A stretch of 64,000 nt of DNA from Bradyrhizobium sp. CCGE-LA001. GTDB taxonomy: Bacteria; Pseudomonadota; Alphaproteobacteria; Rhizobiales; Xanthobacteraceae. The notes beneath the pieces were generated by a model, which was not told where the DNA came from, made no database searches, and saw only the letters and a list, made by a program, of their open reading frames with translations. Position numbers and translations under genes: made by a program. Where the stretch lies: the NCBI RefSeq assembly GCF_000296215.2, contig NZ_CP013949.1, forward strand, positions 682,001-746,000, in the 5' to 3' direction. Shown one piece after another: positions 24,350 to 32,224 of this stretch; position 1 is the first letter of the stretch; the number at the start of each line of letters is the position of its first letter.

Positions 24350-25234
24350 CTAAAGCGACTGCGCCAGCGACGCTTTCAGCAACGTCAGCAGCGCCTGCAC
24401 CGCCGCCGCATTGCGCCGCCGCTCCGGAATCGCCGCCTTCACCCACAATTCCGGAATCGGAAACTCGCGCAGCACCGGCTTGAGCTTGCCGTCACGCAAC
24501 GCGCCCGCCACGAGATAATGCGAGATCAGCGCGATGCCGTTGCCGGCGATGGCGCTGCGCGCCAGCACGTGGCCTTCGTTCGAAGAGAGCAGCGGGCTGA
24601 CCTGGATGTTGATGCGGCCGCGCGGTCCGTCGAAGATCCATTCCGGTCCCGTCGGCATGAAGCTGAGGCAGCGATGCTCGACGAGGTCGCGCGGATGTTT
24701 TGGCGTGCCGTGTTTCTTCAGGTAAGCGGGCGAGGCGCAGAGCAATCGTTTTAGCGGACAGAGCGGCTCGTCGACGACACCACCGAACGAATGCGGGAAG
24801 GCGCCGATCGCGATGTCGAATCCTTCGGCAACGGGATCGACCGGGCGATCGATCAGCACGATCTCGAGCTTCAGCCGCGGGTTCTGGGTCTGGAACGCGC
24901 TGAACGCGTCGGCGAGCCGCGCCACCGTCAGCGAGGTCGGCGCCTTGATGCGGAGATGATCGACGAGATCGTGGCCTTTCTCGCCCATTCGCGAGAGCAG
25001 GTCGGTGGCGTCAGCCACGACACCGCGCGCGCGATGGACGTAGCGCTGCCCCGCTTCGGTGAGCCGCAGCTGTCTAGTCGAACGGTGGAACAGCGGCGTG
25101 CCGATCCGCGCCTCCAGCTGCGTGACCCGCTTGGCGACCACCGAGGTCGAGACATCGAGCTTTCGCGCGGCGGCGGAGAAGCCGGCGGCATCCGCGGTGG
25201 CGAGGAAGGCCTGCAGGTTCACCAGGATGTCCAT
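24350..25234 (-). CDS. LysR-type regulator
   Basis: A 294-aa LysR protein: HTH in the first 60 residues (FLATADAAGFSAAARKLDVS, GTPLFHRSTRQLRLTEAG) and a periplasmic-binding-like effector domain. ATG 25234 has GAAAGG upstream at a fitting distance; a GTG at 25240 is the alternative. It is divergent from the FAD oxidoreductase gene at 25346, which together with the downstream transporter is its probable target. The 111-bp gap holds an imperfect inverted repeat CTTTC...GAAAG at 25240-25258. Confidence 0.86.
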   Translation of the reverse strand: MDILVNLQAFLATADAAGFSAAARKLDVSTSVVAKRVTQLEARIGTPLFHRSTRQLRLTEAGQRYVHRARGVVADATDLLSRMGEKGHDLVDHLRIKAPTSLTVARLADAFSAFQTQNPRLKLEIVLIDRPVDPVAEGFDIAIGAFPHSFGGVVDEPLCPLKRLLCASPAYLKKHGTPKHPRDLVEHRCLSFMPTGPEWIFDGPRGRINIQVSPLLSSNEGHVLARSAIAGNGIALISHYLVAGALRDGKLKPVLREFPIPELWVKAAIPERRRNAAAVQALLTLLKASLAQSL

Positions 25235-25345
25235 GTCCACCTTTCTCGATTCGCGAAAGCTGATCGCCTATTTTGGTGGATTGTAGCGCCGTACGCGTTA
25301 ATTCATAGTCGGCCCCAAGCAAGAGATTTCGGGAGCGGGCGCGTC

Positions 25346-26713
25346 ATGCGGGCCACAATGATCGACGAACCGGCACGTCAGGTGCCGCTCTATGGCGAAT
25401 ACGAAGTCGTCGTGCTCGGCGGCGGACCCGCCGGCATTGTCGCTGCCGCCTCCGCCGCGCGCGCCGGGCGGAAAACGCTTCTGATCGAACGCTACGGCTT
25501 TCTCGGCGGCATGGGCACCGCGGCCGGCGTCACCAATTTCTGCGGCCTGCACGGCAATGTCCATGGCGAGCACCGCCGGCTGGTGCAGGGCCTGGCGTCG
25601 GAGTTGCTGGCGCGGATCGATCATCTGAACGGCCTCAACACGCCGCATCTGATCCTCGGCAAGGTCTATGCGCAGGCTTACGACACCGCCGCATACAAGA
25701 TCGCGGCCGACGAACTGCTGGCGAGCCACAAGGTGAACATCCTCTTCCACGCGCTCGGCGCCGGCGTGGTGATGGGCGCTAACCGGCGCATCGATGCGCT
25801 GATGGTCGAGACCAAAGCCGGCAGGCAGGCGGTGCGAGCCGAGATCTTCATCGACTGCTCGGGCGATGGCGACCTCGCGGTCTGGGCCGGCGCGCCGTTT
25901 GAGATCGGCGACGAGCACGGCCATCCGCTCTATCCCTCGATGATGCTGCGCCTCAACGGCATCGATCCCGCTAAGGCGGGCGAGGCCTGGCGCACCATTC
26001 CGCAATTGATGGAGAAGGCGCTCGCCGCCGGAACGCATAAATTTCCGCGGAAAAGCGCGATCGTGCGGCCGCAGAAATCCGGCATCGAATGGCGGGTGAA
26101 CTTCACGCAGGTCGCACGCGAGGACGGCCGCGCTATCAACGGCATCGAGCCCGACGATCTCACCCGCGGCGAGATCGAGGGCCGCAAGCAGGCGCTTGCC
26201 GCCTACGAGTTTTTGCGCAGCACTGTCCCGGGCTTCGAAAAGTCCTACATCGTCGATCTGCCGCCGCAGCTCGGCATCCGCGAGACCCGCCGCATCAAGG
26301 GCGGCTATCAGCTCAGCGGCGAGGACGTGCTCGGCTGCGCCTCGTTCGAGGATTCCATCGGCGTCAATGGCTGGCCGATCGAGGCGCATGTGCCCGGCGA
26401 CGTCGTGTTCACCTTCCCGCCGATCCCGCAATCGCGCGGCTACAACGAGCTGCCTTATCGGATGCTGGTGCCCGAAGGCGTCGACAATCTCCTGGTGGCC
26501 GGCCGCTGTGCCTCGATGACCCATGAGGGTCAGTCGGCGGCGCGGGTCTCCGGTGCCTGTTTCGTGATGGGCGAGGCCGCCGGTTCCGCCGCCGCACTGG
26601 CGTTGTCCGGAAACCGGATCCCGCGTGACATCCCCGTTGAAAAATTGCAGGAAACGTTGAAACAACAGGGCGCCTTCATCGGGCGGGACCAGCCCGTCCC
26701 CGAGGGCCTGTAA
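25346..26713 (+). CDS. FAD-dependent oxidoreductase (FAD_oxidored family)
   Basis: A 455-aa flavoprotein with VVVLGGGPAGIVAAASAARAG, the dinucleotide loop, near residues 21-40 and LIERYGFLGGMGTAAGV after it, a pattern typical of the FAD-dependent family related to fumarate-reductase-like and xanthan-lyase-annotated proteins. IDCSGDGDLA and the C-terminal LLVAGRCASMTHEGQSAAR complete the FAD site. It probably oxidises a small organic substrate brought in by the adjoining ABC transporter. ATG 25346 follows GGGAG at 25331-25335; another Met is four codons in. It is 30 bp before the binding-protein gene and divergent from LysR. Confidence 0.85.
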   Translation: MRATMIDEPARQVPLYGEYEVVVLGGGPAGIVAAASAARAGRKTLLIERYGFLGGMGTAAGVTNFCGLHGNVHGEHRRLVQGLASELLARIDHLNGLNTPHLILGKVYAQAYDTAAYKIAADELLASHKVNILFHALGAGVVMGANRRIDALMVETKAGRQAVRAEIFIDCSGDGDLAVWAGAPFEIGDEHGHPLYPSMMLRLNGIDPAKAGEAWRTIPQLMEKALAAGTHKFPRKSAIVRPQKSGIEWRVNFTQVAREDGRAINGIEPDDLTRGEIEGRKQALAAYEFLRSTVPGFEKSYIVDLPPQLGIRETRRIKGGYQLSGEDVLGCASFEDSIGVNGWPIEAHVPGDVVFTFPPIPQSRGYNELPYRMLVPEGVDNLLVAGRCASMTHEGQSAARVSGACFVMGEAAGSAAALALSGNRIPRDIPVEKLQETLKQQGAFIGRDQPVPEGL

Positions 26714-26743
26714 CGGACTGCAGAGAGAACGGGAGGAAACGGG

Positions 26744-27748
26744 ATGATCGGGATTGCGCGGCTCGCGGCAGCCGGCCTTTTGGCGATCATGGCGATGGGC
26801 ACGGCGAGCGCCGAAGACGCGCTCAAGGCCAAGATCGGCGTGCTTCGCCTGTCGTCCTCCGCGCCGGTCTTCATCGCGCAGGACAAGGGCTATTTTCGCG
26901 AGGCTGGCCTCGAGGTCGAGCTGAAATTCTTCGATGCGGCGCAGCCGATCGCCGTCGCCACCACCTCGGGCGACGTCGATTTCGGCATCACTGCCTTCAC
27001 CGCCGGTCTCTACAATCTCGCCGGCAAGGGTACGCTGAAGGTGATCGGCGGCATGAGCCGCGAGAAGGCCGGCTATCCCCTGATCGGCTATTTCGCCAGC
27101 AACAACGCCTACGCGGCCGGGTTGAAGACGCCAAAGGATCTCGCCGGCAAGCGCGTGGCGATGACACAGGTCGGATCGAGCTTTCACTATTCGCTCGGCC
27201 TGCTCGCCGACAAATACGGCTTCAAGCTCTCTGAGGTGAAGATCGTGCCGCTGCAATCGCTGTCGAATGCGGCAGCCGCGCTCAAGGGCGAGACCGTCGA
27301 CGCGGCGCTGCTGCCGATCTCGACCGCGCGAAAGCTGATGGACGAGGGCGGCGCGAAGTTTTTGGGCTGGGTCGGCGACGAGACGCCCTGGCAATTGGGC
27401 GCGGTGTTCGCCTCGCCGAAGACGCTGACCAACAAGGTGCTTGTGACGAAGCTGCTCGGCGCGCTGGCGAAGGCGGATCGCGAATATCACGACGTCATAC
27501 TCGCCGCGATGAAGGACGGCGTCGCCCCCATCAACGAGCGGACAAAACCGCTGCTGGAGATCATTGCGAAGTACACCAATTTGCCGGTCGAGCAGGTGGT
27601 CGGCAATTGCGCCTATATCGATCCCGACGGCAAGCTCGACGTCAAGAACGTCGACAACCAGATCAAATGGCTCCAGGACCAGGGCTTCGTCGACAAGGGT
27701 TTTGATGCGCATGCGATCATCGCGAAGGACTATGTGAAGGCGGATTGA
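26744..27748 (+). CDS. NitT/TauT-type ABC substrate-binding protein
   Basis: A 334-aa periplasmic binding protein: signal peptide 1-23 (ending GTASA), then IGVLRLSSSAPVFIAQDKGYF, the strand and helix typical of the SsuA/TauA/NMT1 fold, and DLAGKRVAMTQVGSS for the hinge. It belongs with the ATPase at 28018 and permease at 28784. The cargo is probably an organic acid, sulfonate, nitrile or similar small molecule handled by the FAD oxidoreductase. A 269-bp gap with a repeat separates it from the ATPase. Confidence 0.88.
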   Translation: MIGIARLAAAGLLAIMAMGTASAEDALKAKIGVLRLSSSAPVFIAQDKGYFREAGLEVELKFFDAAQPIAVATTSGDVDFGITAFTAGLYNLAGKGTLKVIGGMSREKAGYPLIGYFASNNAYAAGLKTPKDLAGKRVAMTQVGSSFHYSLGLLADKYGFKLSEVKIVPLQSLSNAAAALKGETVDAALLPISTARKLMDEGGAKFLGWVGDETPWQLGAVFASPKTLTNKVLVTKLLGALAKADREYHDVILAAMKDGVAPINERTKPLLEIIAKYTNLPVEQVVGNCAYIDPDGKLDVKNVDNQIKWLQDQGFVDKGFDAHAIIAKDYVKAD

Positions 27749-27783
27749 TGCTGGCGATGCTGACTCTCACCGAAGGCGATCTG

Positions 27784-27990
27784 CCACCCTCCCCTGGAGG
27801 GGGAGGGTGGATCGCACCGGCGATGCGCAGCATCGTCCGGAGCGAGCGGGGTGGGGTGAGCCACGGCGGCAGTCTCTCCGCCGTTCGCGTTAGTCGTCGC
27901 GGGGCATTTCATCGGCAATCGTTGTCAGCGCCGTCGTGGATGGACTGTCACCCCACCCCGGTTCGCATTTCGCTTCGCTCAATGCGAACC
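27784..27990. repeat. intergenic repeat bounded by two hairpins
   Basis: Between binding-protein and ATPase genes. The left hairpin has 11-bp arms CCACCCTCCCC and GGGGAGGGTGG at 27784-27794 and 27800-27810; the right hairpin has 10-bp arms GGTTCGCATT and AATGCGAACC at 27960-27969 and 27981-27990. The middle has CGGGGTGGGGTGAG. It looks like a mobile or repetitive element that landed inside a transport operon. It could reduce or process the downstream transcript. Confidence 0.65.
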
Positions 27991-28017
27991 GACCGGTGAA
28001 GAAAGCGGGCGCATCGC

Positions 28018-28791
28018 ATGGACCTAATCGCCAACCACATCTGCCACCGCTTCGGCGATCTCGCGGTGCTCGACGACGTCTCCTTCACGGTCAGTGCCGG
28101 CGAGGTGGTTGCCATCGTTGGTCCGTCCGGCTGCGGCAAGAGCACGCTGCTGTCGATCCTGGGCGGCCTCCTGCAACCGACCTCCGGCGCGCCCGAGCTG
28201 CGCGGCGCGCCGCCGGCAGACAGTCTCAATCCGCTCACCTTCGTATTCCAGGATTTTGCGTTGTTACCCTGGGCCACCGTGGAAGAGAACGTCGAATTCC
28301 CGCTGCTGCACACGCAACTCTCGGCCGCGCAGCGGCGCGCGCTGGTCGACGATGCCCTGCGCCGCACCGGCCTGACCGATTTCCGCAAAGCCTATCCAAA
28401 GCAGCTCTCTGGCGGCATGCGCCAGCGCGTCGGCATTTCGCGCGCGCTGGCCGTGAAGCCAGCGATCCTCCTGATGGACGAGCCGCTCTCGGCATTGGAT
28501 TCGCAGACGCGCGAACTGCTGATGGAGGATTTCGTCCGCCTGCTCGCCGACGGCGGCATGGGCGCGGTCTATGTCACCCACAATCTCGAAGAGGCGGCGC
28601 GGCTCGCTGACCGCATCGTGGTGCTGTCGCGGCGGCCGGGCCGCATCCGCGAGGTCGTGACCGTGCCGATGACGCGCACTGAACGCGGCGAAACCGCGGC
28701 GCGCGAGAAGCTGCTGGCGCTGCAGAACCAGATCTGGTCGCTGATCCGGAACGAAGCCATCGATGCCGAGCGCGAGGTCCAGCATGCTTGA
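28018..28791 (+). CDS. ABC transporter ATPase (SsuB/TauB type)
   Basis: A 257-aa nucleotide-binding subunit with Walker A GPSGCGKST at 35-43, Q-loop FVFQDFALLPW, signature LSGGMRQR, Walker B ILLMDEP and the H-loop VTHNLEEA. It powers import with the permease whose start overlaps its stop by 8 nt (28784-28791) and the binding protein at 26744. Confidence 0.92.
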   Translation: MDLIANHICHRFGDLAVLDDVSFTVSAGEVVAIVGPSGCGKSTLLSILGGLLQPTSGAPELRGAPPADSLNPLTFVFQDFALLPWATVEENVEFPLLHTQLSAAQRRALVDDALRRTGLTDFRKAYPKQLSGGMRQRVGISRALAVKPAILLMDEPLSALDSQTRELLMEDFVRLLADGGMGAVYVTHNLEEAARLADRIVVLSRRPGRIREVVTVPMTRTERGETAAREKLLALQNQIWSLIRNEAIDAEREVQHA

Positions 28792-29608
28792 TCGTGCGCC
28801 GGCGGATGCGACCTCGACGGATCAGGCGACGCGCCGCGTCCGTTTCCGCGGCGCCGGCTTCGTGCCTGCGTCGAGCCGCTTCGGCGGCTGGATCGCGCTC
28901 GCGCTCGTCATCGCGATCTGGCAGGCCGCCGGCAGCGCCGGTCTCGCCAATCCGTTGTTCCTGCCGGCACCGTCGGCGATCGCGCGGGCGATCTACCAGC
29001 TCGCGATCTCGGGCGCGCTCTGGCAGCATCTGTCGGCCTCGCTGCTGCGCATCGGCGTCGGCTGGCTGCTCGGCACCGCCGCCGGCGTCGCCGTCGGCTT
29101 CGCCATCGGCCTGTCCAGGCTCGCGCGCAGCGTCGGCATCACCTTCATTTCGGCGCTGTTCCCGATCCCGAAGATCGCGCTGCTGCCGCTCCTGATCCTC
29201 TGGCTCGGCATCGGCGAAGAGCCGAAGATCGCGACCATCGCGCTTGGGGTGTTCTTTTCAACCGCGATCTCGGTCTATAGCGGCGTCGACGCGGTGCCGC
29301 GCAACCTCATCCGCATGGCGCAGAGCTTCAACGTTCCCTTCGCCACCATCGTGCGCAAGGTGATCTGGCCCGGCGCGCTGCCCGCGATCCTCGCCGGCTT
29401 CCGCATCACGGCCTCGGTCGCGCTGCTCCTCGTCGTCAGCGCCGAGATGATCGGCGCCCAATACGGCATCGGCGCCTTCGTGCTGCAGGCCGGCAATCTG
29501 ATGCAGACCGATCAGCTGCTCGCGGGCGTGGTGATCCTGTCGGTGTTCGGGCTGGCCGTTGGCAAGGTGATCGGCTGGCTGGAGATGCGGCTGTTGCACT
29601 GGCGGTAG
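28784..29608 (+). CDS. ABC transporter permease (SsuC/TauC type)
   Basis: A 274-aa inner-membrane permease with six hydrophobic helices and the coupling EAA-like loop VDAVPRNLIRMAQSFNVP...VIWPGALPAI near residues 170-205, the site that contacts the ATPase. ATG 28784 lies inside the end of the ATPase gene. It forms the channel of the importer. Confidence 0.9.
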   Translation: MLDRAPADATSTDQATRRVRFRGAGFVPASSRFGGWIALALVIAIWQAAGSAGLANPLFLPAPSAIARAIYQLAISGALWQHLSASLLRIGVGWLLGTAAGVAVGFAIGLSRLARSVGITFISALFPIPKIALLPLLILWLGIGEEPKIATIALGVFFSTAISVYSGVDAVPRNLIRMAQSFNVPFATIVRKVIWPGALPAILAGFRITASVALLLVVSAEMIGAQYGIGAFVLQAGNLMQTDQLLAGVVILSVFGLAVGKVIGWLEMRLLHWR

Positions 29609-29625
29609 CTGCAATCGCCGCTGCC

Positions 29626-29715
29626 GTAGGGTGGATTAGCGAAGCGTAATCCACCATCCATGTTTCACCGCAAAGAAATCGATGGTGGATTACGCCTGCG
29701 GCTAATCCATCCTAC
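29626..29715. repeat. nested inverted repeat, GTAGGGTGGATTAGC family
   Basis: A long inverted repeat: GTAGGGTGGATTAGC at the left mirrors GCTAATCCATCCTAC at the right, with inner arms GTAATCCACCATC and GATGGTGGATTAC. It lies between the convergent permease and gentisate dioxygenase genes. A relative with CCCGGAT in place of GGGTGGAT is at 62263-62347. It could act as a bidirectional terminator. Confidence 0.7.
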
Positions 29716-29721
29716 CGAAGC

Positions 29722-30762
29722 TCACGCGTTGCCGCGATCTTCCCGAAAAAGATCCAGCTTCTGCTGCACCGGGCGATCCGAGAAGCTGAACAGAACCGCG
29801 TCGTCGTCCGCTTCGTGCGTCACCCAGTGCCAGCTTGGCACGACGAAGAGATCGCGCGGGCCCCATTCGAAAACGGCATCGCCGATGCGGCTGCGGCCGC
29901 GGCCCTCGATCGGGCAGAACACCGTCGCATCGGTCGCGCGATAGCGTGCAGTCTCAAAACCCTTCGGCAGCAGCTGGATGAAGGTGCCGATGGTTGGCAT
30001 GGCGAAATCGCCGGTCTCTGGATTGCTGAACTTGAGCTTCAGGCCGTGGCAGGCGTCCCACTCCTGGCTGGCGCGCGCCTTCTCCAGGGCTTCGCGGGTG
30101 TAGGCGTAGGGATAGCTGAAGATCGGCGAGGTCTTCGAGCTGCGCTTCACGTCGACGGGCAGGAGGTTATGGCCGTAGCGTGCAAAGCTGTCGCCTGCGG
30201 GCTTGGTGATCTTCTGCTGGTCTTCCTTCGAGCCTTCCGCAAAGGAGCAATCGAAGAACTGCACCAAGGGGATATCGAGGCCGTCGAGCCAGAACATCGG
30301 CTCATCGGTTTCGTTGGAATGATCGTGCCAGGTCATCGACGGCGTGATGATGAAGTCGCCAGGCTCCATCGCGGTGCGTTCGCCGTCCACTGCGGTGTGG
30401 GCACCCTTACCTTCGAGCACGAATCGAAGCGCCGACTGGCTATGCCGGTGCGCGGGCGCGACGTCGCCGGGCACCACCATCTGCACGCCGGCATAGAGCG
30501 AGGTGGTAATCTTGGACTGCCCGCGCAGGCCCGGGTTCTCCAGCACCAGCACGCGCCGCTCGGCCTCCTTGGCCGTGATCAGCTTGCCGGCTTCCGTCAT
30601 GTAGTCGCGGATGACGTCGAATTTCCACAAATGCGGACGGCAGGCGCTTCTCGGCTCCGGCGTGATCAGATCGCTCATCACGGTCCACAGCGCGGTGAGG
30701 TTCTCGCCGTCGATCTTCCTGTAGAACGCCTCGCGTTCCGGCGTCTTGGTCACGGCTTCCAT
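29722..30762 (-). CDS. gtdA: gentisate 1,2-dioxygenase
   Basis: A 346-aa bicupin that opens the ring of gentisate with O2 to give maleylpyruvate, using Fe(II) in the cytoplasm. The iron site is in the N-terminal cupin, H105 and H107 in PAHRHSQSALRF and a further His in WHDHSN near residue 145. The C-terminal cupin has lost the full ligand set (VFEWGPRDLFVVPSWHW), as in known gentisate dioxygenases. The 25-bp motif at 30788-30812 lies 26 bp upstream of the start and recurs before the hydroxylase gene. The isomerase gene is divergent, so ring cleavage and isomerisation may be induced together. Confidence 0.9.
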   Translation of the reverse strand: MEAVTKTPEREAFYRKIDGENLTALWTVMSDLITPEPRSACRPHLWKFDVIRDYMTEAGKLITAKEAERRVLVLENPGLRGQSKITTSLYAGVQMVVPGDVAPAHRHSQSALRFVLEGKGAHTAVDGERTAMEPGDFIITPSMTWHDHSNETDEPMFWLDGLDIPLVQFFDCSFAEGSKEDQQKITKPAGDSFARYGHNLLPVDVKRSSKTSPIFSYPYAYTREALEKARASQEWDACHGLKLKFSNPETGDFAMPTIGTFIQLLPKGFETARYRATDATVFCPIEGRGRSRIGDAVFEWGPRDLFVVPSWHWVTHEADDDAVLFSFSDRPVQQKLDLFREDRGNA

Positions 30763-30787
30763 GGTGGCGGCTCCCGGTCGTTTGTTG

Positions 30788-30812
30788 ATTGACAGTATAC
30801 TGACGATCTAGG
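30788..30812. promoter_or_regulatory. shared operator motif, gentisate dioxygenase side
   Basis: A 25-bp block starting ATTGACAGTATACT and ending ATCTAGG, with an inner 10-bp palindrome CAGTATACTG. It matches 34989-35013 at all but three positions, and both copies lie a short way upstream of minus-strand genes of the same pathway. The MarR gene at 31565 is the obvious candidate to bind it. Confidence 0.65.
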
Positions 30813-30839
30813 TAGCGTCAATATTGGCAGCCAGTGGTT

Positions 30840-30922
30840 GCCGTCATTCCGGAGCGATGCGATAGCATCGAATCCGGAATCTCGAGGTTCCGGGTTCTCG
30901 CTTCGCGAGCCCCGGAACGACA
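30840..30922. repeat. CCGGAATCTCGAG-type intergenic repeat
   Basis: A compound palindrome with GCGATGCGATAGCATCG, then GAATCCGGAATCTCGAGG and a hairpin CTCGCTTCGCGAG before CCCCGGAACG. I recall the same layout as a frequent Bradyrhizobium repeat. It lies between the shared motif and the isomerase gene start. Confidence 0.65.
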
Positions 30923-30942
30923 AGAAAGTAAGGGAGGTCTCG

Positions 30943-31575
30943 ATGAAGCTGCACGGCTATTTCCGCTCCAGCGCTGCCTATCGCGTGCGGATCGCGCTCA
31001 ACCTCAAGGGCCTCGGCGCCGAGCATCTGCCACATCATTTGCGCAAGGGCGAGCAATGCGCGCCCGCCTATCTCGCCATCAACCCGCAGGGCCTGGTGCC
31101 GACGCTGGAAAACGACACGGGTGTAGTGCTGACCCAATCGGTCGCCATCATCGAATGGCTCGACGAAACTCACCCCAACCCGCCGCTGCTGCCGAAGGAT
31201 CCGCTGCGCCGCGCCAAGGTGCGCGCCTTCGCGCTGGCGATCGCCTGCGACACCCATCCGGTGCAGAATCTGAAGGTGCTGGCGCGGCTGCGCGAGCTGG
31301 GCTTGCCCGAGGAGAAAGTCCAGGACTGGGCCGCCTGGGTCAATCGCGAGGGGCTGTCGGCCTGCGAGACGCTGATCAGGAACGAGCCGGGTCCGTTCTG
31401 CTTCGGGGCGGCGCCGACGCTCGCCGATCTCTGTTTGGTGCCGCAGCTCGCCAATGCGCGCCGTTTCGGCGTCGATGTCTCGGCCTATCCGCGCCTGCTC
31501 CAGGCGGAAGCCGCCGCCAAGGCATTGCCGGCCTTTGCCGATGCGGCACCGGAGAAGCAGCCCGATGCCGAGTAA
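30943..31575 (+). CDS. maiA: zeta-class GST: maleylpyruvate/maleylacetoacetate isomerase
   Basis: A 210-aa glutathione S-transferase of the zeta class: YFRSSAAYRVRIALN carries the SSxxYRVRIAL motif whose Ser/Cys region binds glutathione, and QSVAIIEWLDE the QS pair that holds its gamma-glutamyl part. It isomerises the cis ring-cleavage product to the fumaryl form. Beside a gentisate dioxygenase the substrate is most likely maleylpyruvate, though maleylacetoacetate from homogentisate cannot be excluded. GGGAGG lies 7 nt before ATG 30943. The MarR gene overlaps its end. Confidence 0.85.
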   Translation: MKLHGYFRSSAAYRVRIALNLKGLGAEHLPHHLRKGEQCAPAYLAINPQGLVPTLENDTGVVLTQSVAIIEWLDETHPNPPLLPKDPLRRAKVRAFALAIACDTHPVQNLKVLARLRELGLPEEKVQDWAAWVNREGLSACETLIRNEPGPFCFGAAPTLADLCLVPQLANARRFGVDVSAYPRLLQAEAAAKALPAFADAAPEKQPDAE

Positions 31576-32077
31576 GCCTTCTCCTCCGATCACGATGGAC
31601 GCGGTCTATGCCGCGCCGGGTTATCTGTTCCGGCGCATGCAGCAGATCGCGGTCTCGATCTTCATGGAGGAATGCAAGGCGTTCGATCTGACGCCGGTGC
31701 AATATGCGGCGCTGATCGCGATCCACACCCATCCCGGCATCGACGCGACGCGGCTGTCGGCGGTGATCGCCTTCGACCGCTCCACGCTCGGCAGCGTCAT
31801 CGAGCGGCTCCAGGTCAAGGACTATATCGAGCGCAGGCCGGCGCGCGAGGATAAGCGCATCAAGCTGCTGCATCTGACCAAATCCGGCGCCGCGATCCTG
31901 CGCGAGATCATCCCCGCCGTCGAGCGCGCCCAGGCGCGCATGCTGGAGCCGCTCAAGCCCGCCGACCGCAAGGCGCTGCTGGGGCTCCTGGTGCAACTCG
32001 TCGACCTCAACAACGAAGCCTCCCGCGTGCCGCTGCGCGCCGAGGACGCGCTGGAGCATCTGGGGAAGGGTGGGTGA
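31565..32077 (+). CDS. MarR-family regulator
   Basis: A 170-aa winged-helix regulator: LTPVQYAALIAIHTHPGIDATRLSAVIAFDRSTLGSVIERL is the DNA-binding core and RRPAREDKRIKLLHLT the wing with the conserved DxR. Its ATG 31565 lies within the end of the isomerase gene, giving an 11-bp overlap; a Met at 31595 is an alternative. It probably represses the aromatic genes on both sides through the motif at 30788 and 34989, released by an aromatic acid or its CoA ester. Confidence 0.85.
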   Translation: MPSKPSPPITMDAVYAAPGYLFRRMQQIAVSIFMEECKAFDLTPVQYAALIAIHTHPGIDATRLSAVIAFDRSTLGSVIERLQVKDYIERRPAREDKRIKLLHLTKSGAAILREIIPAVERAQARMLEPLKPADRKALLGLLVQLVDLNNEASRVPLRAEDALEHLGKGG

Positions 32078-32110
32078 GGGAGTATATGGCGATGCAGTCG
32101 CCTTTATCTC

Positions 32111-32223
32111 CGCTGTCATTCCCCGCGAAGGCGGGGAATCCAGTACGCCGCGGCCTCTCGGCTCAATCACAACTGCCTCTGGAATACTGGATCGCCCGGT
32201 CAAGCCGGGCGATGACAGCGGTG
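32111..32223. repeat. CAGTACGCCGCGGCCTCT repeat, copy 2
   Basis: Same order as the element at 24175-24280: the CAGTACGCCGCGGCCTC block, CTGGAATACTGGATCGCCC and the ending GATGACAGCGGT, but the first hairpin is TTCCCCGC/GCGGGGAA and the last GCCCGG/CCGGGC. It lies between the convergent MarR and ligase genes and may end transcription from both. Confidence 0.7.
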
Positions 32224-32224
32224 G

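Noticed and set aside
25298..27712. An 804-codon open frame on the minus strand
   Set aside because: Antisense to the FAD oxidoreductase and the binding-protein gene. The peptide shows the Asp/Arg/His pattern of an antisense frame and no domain.
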